A DNA stretch of 64,000 bases. It comes from Hyphomicrobium methylovorum (lineage in GTDB: Bacteria; Pseudomonadota; Alphaproteobacteria; Rhizobiales; Hyphomicrobiaceae). Below the pieces are notes generated by a model. The model ran no database searches and had not been told where the DNA came from. It saw only the letters and a program-made list of their open reading frames with translations. Positions 52,624-60,143 of the stretch are shown here, in pieces. Position 1 is the first letter of the stretch, and each line of letters begins with the position of its first letter. Both the position numbers and the translations under genes were made by a program. The DNA is taken from contig NZ_QHJE01000001.1 of the NCBI RefSeq assembly GCF_013626205.1, positions 3,204,501-3,268,500 on the forward strand, in the 5' to 3' direction.

Positions 52624-52796
52624 AAGGCCTCCTGCTTGCGTCATCCTGACGTCCTAATTTTTCAATCAGATTATGGCCATGTAGGGGGACGTGGGTGCAT
52701 TCTGGGGCGTGAAGGGACGGCAAAGGGATACCGACCTTTCCCCGGCGCGCCGAATGGGGCATATGCCTTTCACGAAGACCGGAGCAACTGCTAACC

Positions 52797-53438
52797 ATGA
52801 AGCCGGGTGTCTTGACGTCTATAGAGCTACCAGCCGACTGGTCGGTTGAAACGGTATTGCCGATTGCGTTTGAGGGCCGCGAGCTGATGCTCGAGGCGCA
52901 CGCGTATCAGGGCGAAACCGAGGAAGAGCAGGTGCTCGTCCTCATTCACCGCGATCCTAATATCACTTCTGGGTCCGAGCCCGTGCCGGTGGTGCGCATC
53001 CATTCCGGCTGTGTGACGGGCGATATTTTTCATTCGCTTCGGTGCGATTGCTATCAGCAACTGCAGGCAGCGCTGAAGGTAATCACCGAAGTGCCCTATG
53101 GCGCTGTTGTCTATGTGCCCTATCACGAAGGGCGCGGCATTGGGCTCTTCAAGAAGATTAAGGCGTATGCGCTGCAAGATCAGGGTTTCGATACGGTCGA
53201 AGCTAACATCGAAGTGGGCGCGCCGATCGACAGCCGCGACTACGGGCTGACCGCGCGCATTCTTAGCGATCTCGGAATGAGCGAGATCCGTCTGCTTTCG
53301 AACAACCCCGCCAAGGAACAGGCGCTGAAGGCCAAGGGCATTCGCATTGCTGAGCGGTTGCCGCTTGTCATCGTGCCAAACAAGTTCAATGCGCGCTATC
53401 TGGAAACCAAGCGCGCGCGCATGGCGCACAAGCTGTAG
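52797..53438 (+). CDS. ribA: GTP cyclohydrolase II, RibA family
   Basis: A protein of 213 residues. The zinc site HSGCVTGDIFHSLRCDC has all three Cys (about residues 66-82). The substrate loop PYHEGRGIGL replaces the usual RQEGRGIGL, and KAYALQDQG keeps the catalytic-type Tyr. PIDSRDYGL holds the Asp/Arg pair expected to act in catalysis. It opens GTP to the pyrimidine precursor of riboflavin. Because the variant motifs, the absence of ribB/ribH nearby and its position near RibD-like, PTPS and MDR genes are unusual, it may be a paralogue feeding another pathway rather than flavin synthesis. Confidence 0.9.
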   Translation: MKPGVLTSIELPADWSVETVLPIAFEGRELMLEAHAYQGETEEEQVLVLIHRDPNITSGSEPVPVVRIHSGCVTGDIFHSLRCDCYQQLQAALKVITEVPYGAVVYVPYHEGRGIGLFKKIKAYALQDQGFDTVEANIEVGAPIDSRDYGLTARILSDLGMSEIRLLSNNPAKEQALKAKGIRIAERLPLVIVPNKFNARYLETKRARMAHKL

Positions 53439-53494
53439 AATTTTTTTTGGGTGCGATCCGACTTTGGTTCGGAAAGTGCGGCCGGGCGTAAAGG

Positions 53495-55282
53495 CTATGC
53501 GCCGCCGTAGTTGTCTTCGTCGGGTGGCGTCTCCGTCGTTTTGGGAACGGTGAAGCCGCCTTCGGCGACGAGACGCGAGAAGACGCCGTCGCCTTCTGCC
53601 AGTTCGTTGAAGAGGCCGCGTTCCACGATCACACCCTGATCGAGCACGAGGATCTGATCGGCATCTGCGACGGTCGAGAGGCGGTGTGCGATCACGAACG
53701 TCGTGCGTCCGGCGCGAAGGGTGTCGAGTGCCCGCTTGATTTTTGCTTCCGTTTCGGAATCGAGTGCGCTCGTTGCTTCATCCAAAATCAGGATTGGTGC
53801 GTCCTTCAGAATGGCGCGCGCGATGGATATGCGCTGGCGTTCACCGCCCGATAGCGACAATCCACGTTCGCCGATCATGAAGTCATAGCCCTCGGGCTTA
53901 CGCATGATGAAATCGTGCGCTTCCGCGAGACGGCTGGCGCGTTCGACCTCGGCATCAGTCGCGTCGGGTTTGCCGATACGGATGTTGTCTCCGATCGAAC
54001 GATTGAAGAGTCCCGCATCTTGGAAAACGACGGATATGCTCCGGCGCAAGGAGTCGAGCGTCACGTTCGCGATGTCGGTACCGTCGATCGTGATGCGGCC
54101 TTCGGTTGGCGTTTGAAAACGCTGCAAAAGTGCAATGGTTGTTGATTTTCCTGAACCCGTTGGGCCGACGATGGCGGTCGTTTCGCCTGCGCGCGTAAGG
54201 AAGCTGACGTCGGAAATGCCCTGCGCGCTGCCAGGGTACTGGAACGAGACATTTTCGAACGCGACTGCTCCATCGCCGGGCGGAAGGGGTATTGCACCGG
54301 GTTTGTCGCGGGTGCCTGCTGGTTCATCCATCAGCGCGAACAGCGCGGTGAGGGCGGGAGCTTGCTGATGAACGCGGACGACGAATGCGGACAGTTGATC
54401 GAGGCGGGCGATCAACAGCGTCGCGAAGGCAACGAAGCTGACGATCTGGCCGACCGTCAACTCGCCTCGCCCGACGAGAACAGCGCCTGCCACAAAGATA
54501 ATCACCATCGTCAGCGTGGCGGCGGAGCGCTGCATCACCGTCAGGATTCCCCACCACGTGAGCACCGGATACTGCGCCGCCAGCAGCTCGCGGGATGCCG
54601 CGCGCAGAGCGTCTGCCTCGATGCTCAAGCGCGTGTAGCTTTGCACGACCATGACATTGCCGATGACGTCGACGACGCGGCTCGAGAGGCCCGACTCATG
54701 ACTTTCGACGGCCGCCTGTCCGACGGCGGTGCGTTGCATGACGATGACGTTCATCAGCGTGTAGGCGGCGGCCAGAACGAACAGGATCATCGCCATCCGC
54801 GCGTCCATGCTGATGGCCGTTGGGATTAGCAGCAGAATACCGAAGATCGCCGCGAGCTGTTCGCGCATGGCGCCGAGCCAAAGCCAGAAGAGCGCGGTCG
54901 TTCCGGCGAGGATAGTGCGGATGGTGGCGCCGGAGCCGCGCGCGGCGTGGACGCTCTGCGGGATCGCGATCGCCTTTTCGAAGACGGACGCGAGGTGCAC
55001 TTGTTTTTGCCTGTGCGCCAACCGGTCCGAGTTGATGCCGACGATCACGCCCGCGATGATGCCGAAGAGCCCGAGTAGCGCCCAAAGGCCGATGTAGCCG
55101 TACGCGCTTTCGCCTTTGCTCAGCGCATCGACCACGCGGCCGAAAAGAATCGGCTCAGCAAGCTGGATCGCGGCGATAACGACGCCCGCGCTCGCGAGCC
55201 CGATAGCGAGATACTTCTCGGACGCGAGAAGGCCGAGCGAGCGCGTATAGATCTGGATGAGGCCAAGCGGTTTTTCGGTCAT
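53495..55282 (-). CDS. ndvA: NdvA/ChvA-type beta-glucan ABC exporter
   Basis: A half-transporter of 595 residues. An N-terminal six-helix membrane domain (ARSLGL-like start, QLAEPILFGRVVDALS) is joined to an ATPase with IVGPTGSGKSTTIALLQRF (Walker A, about 370), FQDAGLFNRSIGDNIRIG (Q-loop region), LSGGERQRISIARAIL (signature) and LILDEATSALD (Walker B). The layout and N-terminal sequence fit exporters of cyclic beta-1,2-glucan in Rhizobiales. The matching synthase NdvB is not in the window; instead an OpgH-like synthase lies at 60 kb. It sits alone between ribA and a RibD-like gene. Confidence 0.88.
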   Translation of the reverse strand: MTEKPLGLIQIYTRSLGLLASEKYLAIGLASAGVVIAAIQLAEPILFGRVVDALSKGESAYGYIGLWALLGLFGIIAGVIVGINSDRLAHRQKQVHLASVFEKAIAIPQSVHAARGSGATIRTILAGTTALFWLWLGAMREQLAAIFGILLLIPTAISMDARMAMILFVLAAAYTLMNVIVMQRTAVGQAAVESHESGLSSRVVDVIGNVMVVQSYTRLSIEADALRAASRELLAAQYPVLTWWGILTVMQRSAATLTMVIIFVAGAVLVGRGELTVGQIVSFVAFATLLIARLDQLSAFVVRVHQQAPALTALFALMDEPAGTRDKPGAIPLPPGDGAVAFENVSFQYPGSAQGISDVSFLTRAGETTAIVGPTGSGKSTTIALLQRFQTPTEGRITIDGTDIANVTLDSLRRSISVVFQDAGLFNRSIGDNIRIGKPDATDAEVERASRLAEAHDFIMRKPEGYDFMIGERGLSLSGGERQRISIARAILKDAPILILDEATSALDSETEAKIKRALDTLRAGRTTFVIAHRLSTVADADQILVLDQGVIVERGLFNELAEGDGVFSRLVAEGGFTVPKTTETPPDEDNYGGA

Positions 55283-55413
55283 TTCGCTATTTCGGGGCGG
55301 AGGCTCAAAAAACCGTATTCGTCGGGCTGGTGCCGGTGTGACCAGCTTTGTGTAAATGGAAAACGACTGATTCAGGAGTCGTTCAGCGGCGGCGACCTAT
55401 ATCATTATTCGAT

Positions 55414-56169
55414 ATGAATACATTGGGTAAAACGCATCGGACCGAAGGCGATGGGCGGGGCGAGCATCATGCGCCGCTCGCGCTCGTTAATGATCCCATA
55501 TTTGGGCCGATTGTCGGTGCCGACCCCCAGAAGCCGTTCGTGATTGCGCAGCTTGGGCAATCACTTGACGGGCGTATTGCGACGGCGAGCGGAGAATCGC
55601 GCTGGATCAACGGCGCGTCTGCGCTGGATCATTTGCATCGGCTGCGCGCCCACGTCGATGCGGTCGTCGTTGGGGCGACAACGATTGTTGCTGACGATCC
55701 GCGTCTTACGGTGCGCCGCGTAGCCGGGCGGCAGCCTGCGCGTGTGGTGATCGATCCCACTGGACGGCTCGCGGCGCCTGCGCAGTGGCTTGCGGATGAT
55801 GGCGCGCGCCGTATCGTCGTTCGGGGTGGCGAAGGGCCAGTCGCGACGGGCGCGGAGGCTGTAGCCGTTCCGTTTGCAGGCGGACGTCTTGATCCTGCTG
55901 CGATCGCGATGGCGCTCTTCCATCTTGGATTGAAGAAAATCCTGATCGAAGGCGGTGCGCGAACGCTCTCGCATTTTATCGACGCGGGCGCCGTTGACCG
56001 GGTTCATATGCTGATTGCGCCGATCATTATCGGCTCTGGCGTTCAAGGTCTTTCGCTGCCGCCTATCTCGACCCTTGATAAGGCGCTTCGCCCAACGACG
56101 AAGGTTCACGTTCTTGACGACGGCGATGTGCTGTTCGATTGTGATCTGAGGCATCAGCGGCGAGGCTAA
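55414..56169 (+). CDS. RibD-type reductase domain protein (dihydrofolate-reductase-like)
   Basis: About 251 residues from the ATG at 55414. It has only the C-terminal reductase half of RibD: AQLGQSLDGRIATASGESRWING, VDAVVVGATTIVADDPRLTVR and the glycine loop KKILIEGGARTLSHFI. No deaminase domain and its zinc motif are present. It would reduce a ribosylamino-pyrimidine or similar pteridine-like compound with NADPH. It is followed by a cytochrome b561 gene after five bases and converges on a methyltransferase-GT4-PTPS-MDR operon. A longer frame from 55348 lacks support. Confidence 0.87.
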   Translation: MNTLGKTHRTEGDGRGEHHAPLALVNDPIFGPIVGADPQKPFVIAQLGQSLDGRIATASGESRWINGASALDHLHRLRAHVDAVVVGATTIVADDPRLTVRRVAGRQPARVVIDPTGRLAAPAQWLADDGARRIVVRGGEGPVATGAEAVAVPFAGGRLDPAAIAMALFHLGLKKILIEGGARTLSHFIDAGAVDRVHMLIAPIIIGSGVQGLSLPPISTLDKALRPTTKVHVLDDGDVLFDCDLRHQRRG

Positions 56170-56174
56170 ACGCC

Positions 56175-56774
56175 ATGGCGCACGATCCACGATATGAGCT
56201 TCCGACCTACACACCGCCTGCACGCCTGCTGCATTGGACAGTGGCGCTGCTGATCGCGGTGCAGTTCCCTCTCGGCTTTTACATGGTCTATCGCGGCAAC
56301 GAGATGCCGGGCGTTGACGAGAAGGGTGCACCCGTCACCGGCGTATGGGACGAGGTAACAGGCTTTCTCTACAACTCACACAAGCTTCTCGGCGTCACGA
56401 TCCTGCTGATCGTGCTGTTGCGTCTCGGCTATCGCCTGATGCATGGCGCACCGCGGCCGGATCCAACGCTCAATCGAGCCATGCTCGGTAGCAGCCATCT
56501 GGTGCACTGGTCGCTCTATGCGTTGCTGATCGTTGTGCCCATTCTCGGTTACGTCGCGAGTTCATACGGGCGCTATCTTGATGTGTTCGGCATTCCCTTT
56601 CCGACAGTCACTGAAAAGAATGAGGACATGTCGAAAGAGGTGTTCGGCTGGCACGAGGCGGGCGCAATGCTTGTGCTTGCGCTCGTCGTTATTCACATCG
56701 CGGCCGCGATCTATCATCGCTTCGTTCGCCGGGATCGTGTCGTCGAACGGATGCTGCCGAAGCGGATCGTCTGA
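56175..56774 (+). CDS. Cytochrome b561 family protein
   Basis: A protein of 199 residues with four membrane helices. Likely heme-b His lie in RLLHWTVALLI (about residue 17), SHKLLGVTILL (about 73), LVHWSLYALL (about 115) and FGWHEAGAMLVLALVVIHIAAAIYH (about 157 and 171). Such proteins pass electrons across the inner membrane to a periplasmic partner. It is five bases after the RibD-like gene, so co-transcribed; a link to the pathway is possible but unproven. Confidence 0.9.
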   Translation: MAHDPRYELPTYTPPARLLHWTVALLIAVQFPLGFYMVYRGNEMPGVDEKGAPVTGVWDEVTGFLYNSHKLLGVTILLIVLLRLGYRLMHGAPRPDPTLNRAMLGSSHLVHWSLYALLIVVPILGYVASSYGRYLDVFGIPFPTVTEKNEDMSKEVFGWHEAGAMLVLALVVIHIAAAIYHRFVRRDRVVERMLPKRIV

Positions 56775-56795
56775 TCTCTTGCCGCGACTGAGCGC

Positions 56796-57632
56796 TCAGA
56801 GTTCCGGGACGGCAAAGGTATCCGTGTGGCCGACGTGTGCGGCTGTGTGCGGAACGTTGACCCAGCTCAATATGGTTGCCTGATCGATGCCGTCCGTTTC
56901 CGAGATGGCGACGGCGTGCCCGCGCACCAGTTCATCGACGAGCATGCGGTCGGCGCGATCGAGCCGCCATGGGCTATCGTCTTCGAACACGGTGTAACCG
57001 TTGATGCGGAACTGGTCCGCGAGGTGAACCGGAGCAACGGGGCCAGCAGCCGGGCCAAAGCCTTTATCGCGCATCTGATGGCGATGAAACGCAGCAGTCA
57101 GGACGTTGTCTGTGGGCCGTGGCGGCGTCCAGCGCCGGATGCCGTTGTACGTCAGCGCCGCGTAGAATGCCGCGCGGTGCTCAGCGATCGCCTTGGCGAG
57201 ACGGCGAATGTAGTCTTCCGATACCAGATCGAAAAAGGCTGATGCCGCGACAAGGTCCCAGCCCTGGGCGAGCATGGCTTCGGTGCCCTGTGCCAGATCG
57301 AGCGTTGCAAACGACACGGTGATGTCGCTGCCGTTTTTCGTCAGGCGAATGCCGTTACCCTCAGGTGCTGACGTATCAGCCCAGCGGGCAAGACGCGCCT
57401 TGGCGACATCGAGCAGGGCTGCGCTCTGATCGGTCAACGTCCAGAATTGGCGCTTCGGAAGTAAGGCGGCGGTGGCGCGTAGGTTAGCGCCGGTGCCGGA
57501 TCCCAAATCGAGAACACGAATTTCATCGCGCAGAGCGAAACGTCCGGCAACGGCATCTGCGATCGTGCGGCTCCGCGCGCGGAGGTCAGCCGCTTCGCGT
57601 AGGTCGAGCCATTCGGCGGAGAAATCGCTCAC
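56796..57632 (-). CDS. Class I SAM-dependent methyltransferase
   Basis: A protein of 278 residues with the SAM loop VLDLGSGTGANLRATAALLP (about residues 39-58), an acidic strand-2 end and LDLAQGTEAM-type motif. A middle segment HRHQMRDKGFGPAAGPVA carries several His. The substrate is unknown. Its start overlaps the stop of the GT4 gene by four bases, making it the last gene of a coupled four-gene operon (MDR, PTPS, GT4, methyltransferase). Confidence 0.87.
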   Translation of the reverse strand: MSDFSAEWLDLREAADLRARSRTIADAVAGRFALRDEIRVLDLGSGTGANLRATAALLPKRQFWTLTDQSAALLDVAKARLARWADTSAPEGNGIRLTKNGSDITVSFATLDLAQGTEAMLAQGWDLVAASAFFDLVSEDYIRRLAKAIAEHRAAFYAALTYNGIRRWTPPRPTDNVLTAAFHRHQMRDKGFGPAAGPVAPVHLADQFRINGYTVFEDDSPWRLDRADRMLVDELVRGHAVAISETDGIDQATILSWVNVPHTAAHVGHTDTFAVPEL

Positions 57633-58675
57633 GTTCGTAATCCGAGTATGACCGCCGCGATGCGCCGCGCCGTTTCATGCCACGTCGGTAACGTGCGTCC
57701 GGCTTCCCATGCAGCATCGGCAAGGCTGTCGCGCAGTTTCTTGTCGGTCAGTGCTTTTCGGATTGCTTCCGTCAATCCGGCGACGTCGGTTGCCTCGACG
57801 TGCAGCGCTGAGGCGCGGCCCGCGGTTTCCGCAGCGGCGCCGCCTGCGGTGATGACCATCGGCAGGCCGCGCGCCATAGCTTCGGCGAGCACCATACCGT
57901 AGCCCTCGAACAGCGAGGCGGAGACGAAAAGATCGGCACTGTCGTAGTAACGGTCGAGCGTGGCCGGGACGACTTTGCCTGCGAGCGTCACGCGGTCTTC
58001 GAGACCCGTTTTCCGCAGCGCATCCTGTAACTCGGCGACGGCTCCCTCATGACGATCAAGCGCGCCCGCGATGGTCAAGCGCCAATCGATATCTTTCAGC
58101 GGAGCAAGCGCCTCGATCAGCGCTGTGTATCCCTTGCGCGGCAGGACCGCGCCGACGGATAGGATTTGCATCGGTGCGCCGGTGCCGGTTGCGCGTTGCG
58201 CGGGATCGGTGCCGGGCTCCGCGACCGTGATCTTAATTGCAGGCAGCCCCATCGTGTCGACGAGAATGCGCTTCGTCGTCCGGCTCGTCACGACGATGTT
58301 GTCGGCGCGGTTGAGGGCGTTCTCTTCGCTTGCCTTGAGTTCCACCTTGCGCGCGTGAGGTAACCCTGTTTCCAGAAACAGAGGGTGGTGCACGAGGGCT
58401 ATGACGCGACCCTTGAGCTCCGAGACGACCTGTGGAGAGAAGGCGCCGAAAGCCAAGCCGTCGATCATCGTCACGGCGTCGCTGCGGCTTCCTTTGAAGA
58501 GGCGCGCGGTTTCCTTGAGATCGGCGGGCGTGGGGTTCGGGAACGACGCCGGAAGATTCAGCACCGAGACGTTCACGCCGAAGTCCGGCAGGAGTTCGAG
58601 AACGCGGCGATCGTAGGCATAGCCGCCCGTCGTGCTGCGCAAGTCTCCCGGAATGGCGAATAGGGCTTCAGCCAC
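57629..58675 (-). CDS. Glycosyltransferase family 4 protein
   Basis: A GT-B protein of 348 residues. The donor domain shows LSVGAVLPRKGYTALIEALAPL and the E-rich nucleotide-sugar site ASLFEGYGMVLAEAMARGLPMVI (about residues 248-270). The N-terminal acceptor domain is short and has HHPLFLETGLP. It overlaps both neighbours (eight bases with the PTPS gene, four with the methyltransferase). Context suggests it glycosylates a small molecule made by the adjacent enzymes, not a polysaccharide. Confidence 0.88.
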   Translation of the reverse strand: MAEALFAIPGDLRSTTGGYAYDRRVLELLPDFGVNVSVLNLPASFPNPTPADLKETARLFKGSRSDAVTMIDGLAFGAFSPQVVSELKGRVIALVHHPLFLETGLPHARKVELKASEENALNRADNIVVTSRTTKRILVDTMGLPAIKITVAEPGTDPAQRATGTGAPMQILSVGAVLPRKGYTALIEALAPLKDIDWRLTIAGALDRHEGAVAELQDALRKTGLEDRVTLAGKVVPATLDRYYDSADLFVSASLFEGYGMVLAEAMARGLPMVITAGGAAAETAGRASALHVEATDVAGLTEAIRKALTDKKLRDSLADAAWEAGRTLPTWHETARRIAAVILGLRT

Positions 58676-59072
58676 GAATATTTCCTTCGTAGGTGGCGCG
58701 CGCGAGATCCGTTTCGGACAGCGTTACACGGATGCGCGCCAATGATTTCCCGCTTTCGCCCAAGCTACCCGAACGGGCCGCATCGGCAATGCGATCGAAG
58801 ACATACTTAGCGAGAAATTCGGTTGTCGTGAGGTGGCCCTTGAATTGAGGTAAAACGTCGAGGTTTTGGTAAGCAAGTGGTTTCAACGTGGCCGACAAAA
58901 CGGAAAGAGCCGCGCCAATGTCGACAACGACATTCTCGGGCGTGAGCTCTTCGCGATAGAACGCGACGTCAATCACGTAGGTTGCGCCATGGAGATTCTG
59001 CGCCGGGCCGAAGAACGGATTGGGCAGCGAATGGGCGATCATGATGCGATCGCGAACTTCGACGGAGAACAT
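58668..59072 (-). CDS. Atypical 6-pyruvoyltetrahydropterin synthase / QueD family protein
   Basis: A protein of 134 residues from the ATG at 59072 (MFSVEVRD). The T-fold is recognisable from MIAHSLPNPFFGPAQNLHGATYVIDVAFY and the C-terminal VTLSETDLARATYEG, with the Glu of the pterin pocket. The canonical zinc/catalytic motif is CxxxHGHNY; here it reads PAQNLHGATY. The catalytic Cys and the second His of HGH are thus replaced. It may have a different metal site or reaction. It follows the MDR gene by 25 bases and overlaps the GT4 gene. Confidence 0.85.
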   Translation of the reverse strand: MFSVEVRDRIMIAHSLPNPFFGPAQNLHGATYVIDVAFYREELTPENVVVDIGAALSVLSATLKPLAYQNLDVLPQFKGHLTTTEFLAKYVFDRIADAARSGSLGESGKSLARIRVTLSETDLARATYEGNIRG

Positions 59073-59097
59073 AGGGTTGGGCTCGTTTCGAATGGGT

Positions 59098-60123
59098 TCA
59101 ATAAGCGATGACGGGCGGCAAGGTGGCCGAAGACCAGATCTGAGGCAAGACGACTGGCAGGTCAGCGAAGGGAACGGTTTCGGCGACGAGACAATCGAGT
59201 GCCGGATCGTCGAGCAGTGCCAGAGCGCGTTCGAGGCGGGCGCGCAGGGTGACTTGCGCGCGATGGCTCGGCGCAACATGACCGACCTGCGAGGAGACGA
59301 GCTTCAAGCGACGGCTATGGAAGGCGCCGCCAAGTTCGACCGTTACGGGACGTGATCCATACCAACTCATTTCGATGATGGTGCCTTCGAACGCTGCCGA
59401 TGCGATTGCCGTAGCAAGCCCGTCCGATGAGGCGCTGGTATGGAAGACCAAGCGGCAGTCTTCCGGGCAGTGTCCTGGGGCGGCGAATTTTAGTCCGAGC
59501 GCCTTGGCAGTTTCGGCGCGGGTGGGATCAATGTCGGTGATCGTCACGTCTGTACCGGCGATGCGGTGTGCCAGATAAGCGACGAGCAGCCCGACGATGC
59601 CTGCACCGACGACGAGAATGCGGTCGCCCGGGGCGGTCGCGGCGTCCCAGTGCGCGTTGAGCGCGGTTTCCATGTTCGCCGCGAGCGTGGCGCGGCGTGA
59701 CGGGACGGCATCAGGGATTGGCACAAGGTTGCTTGCTGCGGTCTGGAAATGGTCTTGGTGTGGATGCAAGGCGAAGACGCGGCGGCCAACGATCTCATGC
59801 GGCCCGGCTGTCACAACACCGGCCGCGGAATAACCGTATTTGACCGGAAAAGGGAAGTCTCCAGCCTGGAGTGGAGCACGCATGCGCGGCCATTCGCTTT
59901 CGGGCACCTCGCCCCGCGCTACCAAGCGCTCCGTGCCTCGGCTGATGGCGCTGAACTCCGTTGCGACGCGCGCATCGCTGGGCGTCAATGGGGAGAGGCG
60001 CTCGTTCCTAAGTTCCGCTGCGCCTGGTTTGACGTACCAAAGCGCGCGGGCAACGATGATCTGGCCGCGACTGCGGCGCGTGTCGAGAGGACCTTCGCCT
60101 GACGTGGAGTGCTCGGTACTCAT
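59098..60123 (-). CDS. Atypical zinc-type alcohol dehydrogenase-like (MDR) protein
   Basis: A protein of 341 residues. The cofactor domain is clear (RILVVGAGIVGLLVAYLAHRI, DIDPTRAETAKALG). In the catalytic domain the zinc Cys of the classical CGTD motif is replaced (ISRGTERLV) and the GHE motif reads KYGYSAAG, as in BchC-type and other zinc-independent relatives. It oxidises or reduces an alcohol/ketone with NAD(P). It is first in the operon with PTPS, GT4 and methyltransferase genes and is divergent from the OpgH-like gene by only 20 bases. Confidence 0.87.
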   Translation of the reverse strand: MSTEHSTSGEGPLDTRRSRGQIIVARALWYVKPGAAELRNERLSPLTPSDARVATEFSAISRGTERLVARGEVPESEWPRMRAPLQAGDFPFPVKYGYSAAGVVTAGPHEIVGRRVFALHPHQDHFQTAASNLVPIPDAVPSRRATLAANMETALNAHWDAATAPGDRILVVGAGIVGLLVAYLAHRIAGTDVTITDIDPTRAETAKALGLKFAAPGHCPEDCRLVFHTSASSDGLATAIASAAFEGTIIEMSWYGSRPVTVELGGAFHSRRLKLVSSQVGHVAPSHRAQVTLRARLERALALLDDPALDCLVAETVPFADLPVVLPQIWSSATLPPVIAY

Positions 60124-60143
60124 TGCGAAGGACGGTTTCCGTC

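Noticed and set aside
52640-52796. FMN riboswitch before ribA
   Set aside because: None of the conserved core segments of the FMN element were found by eye.
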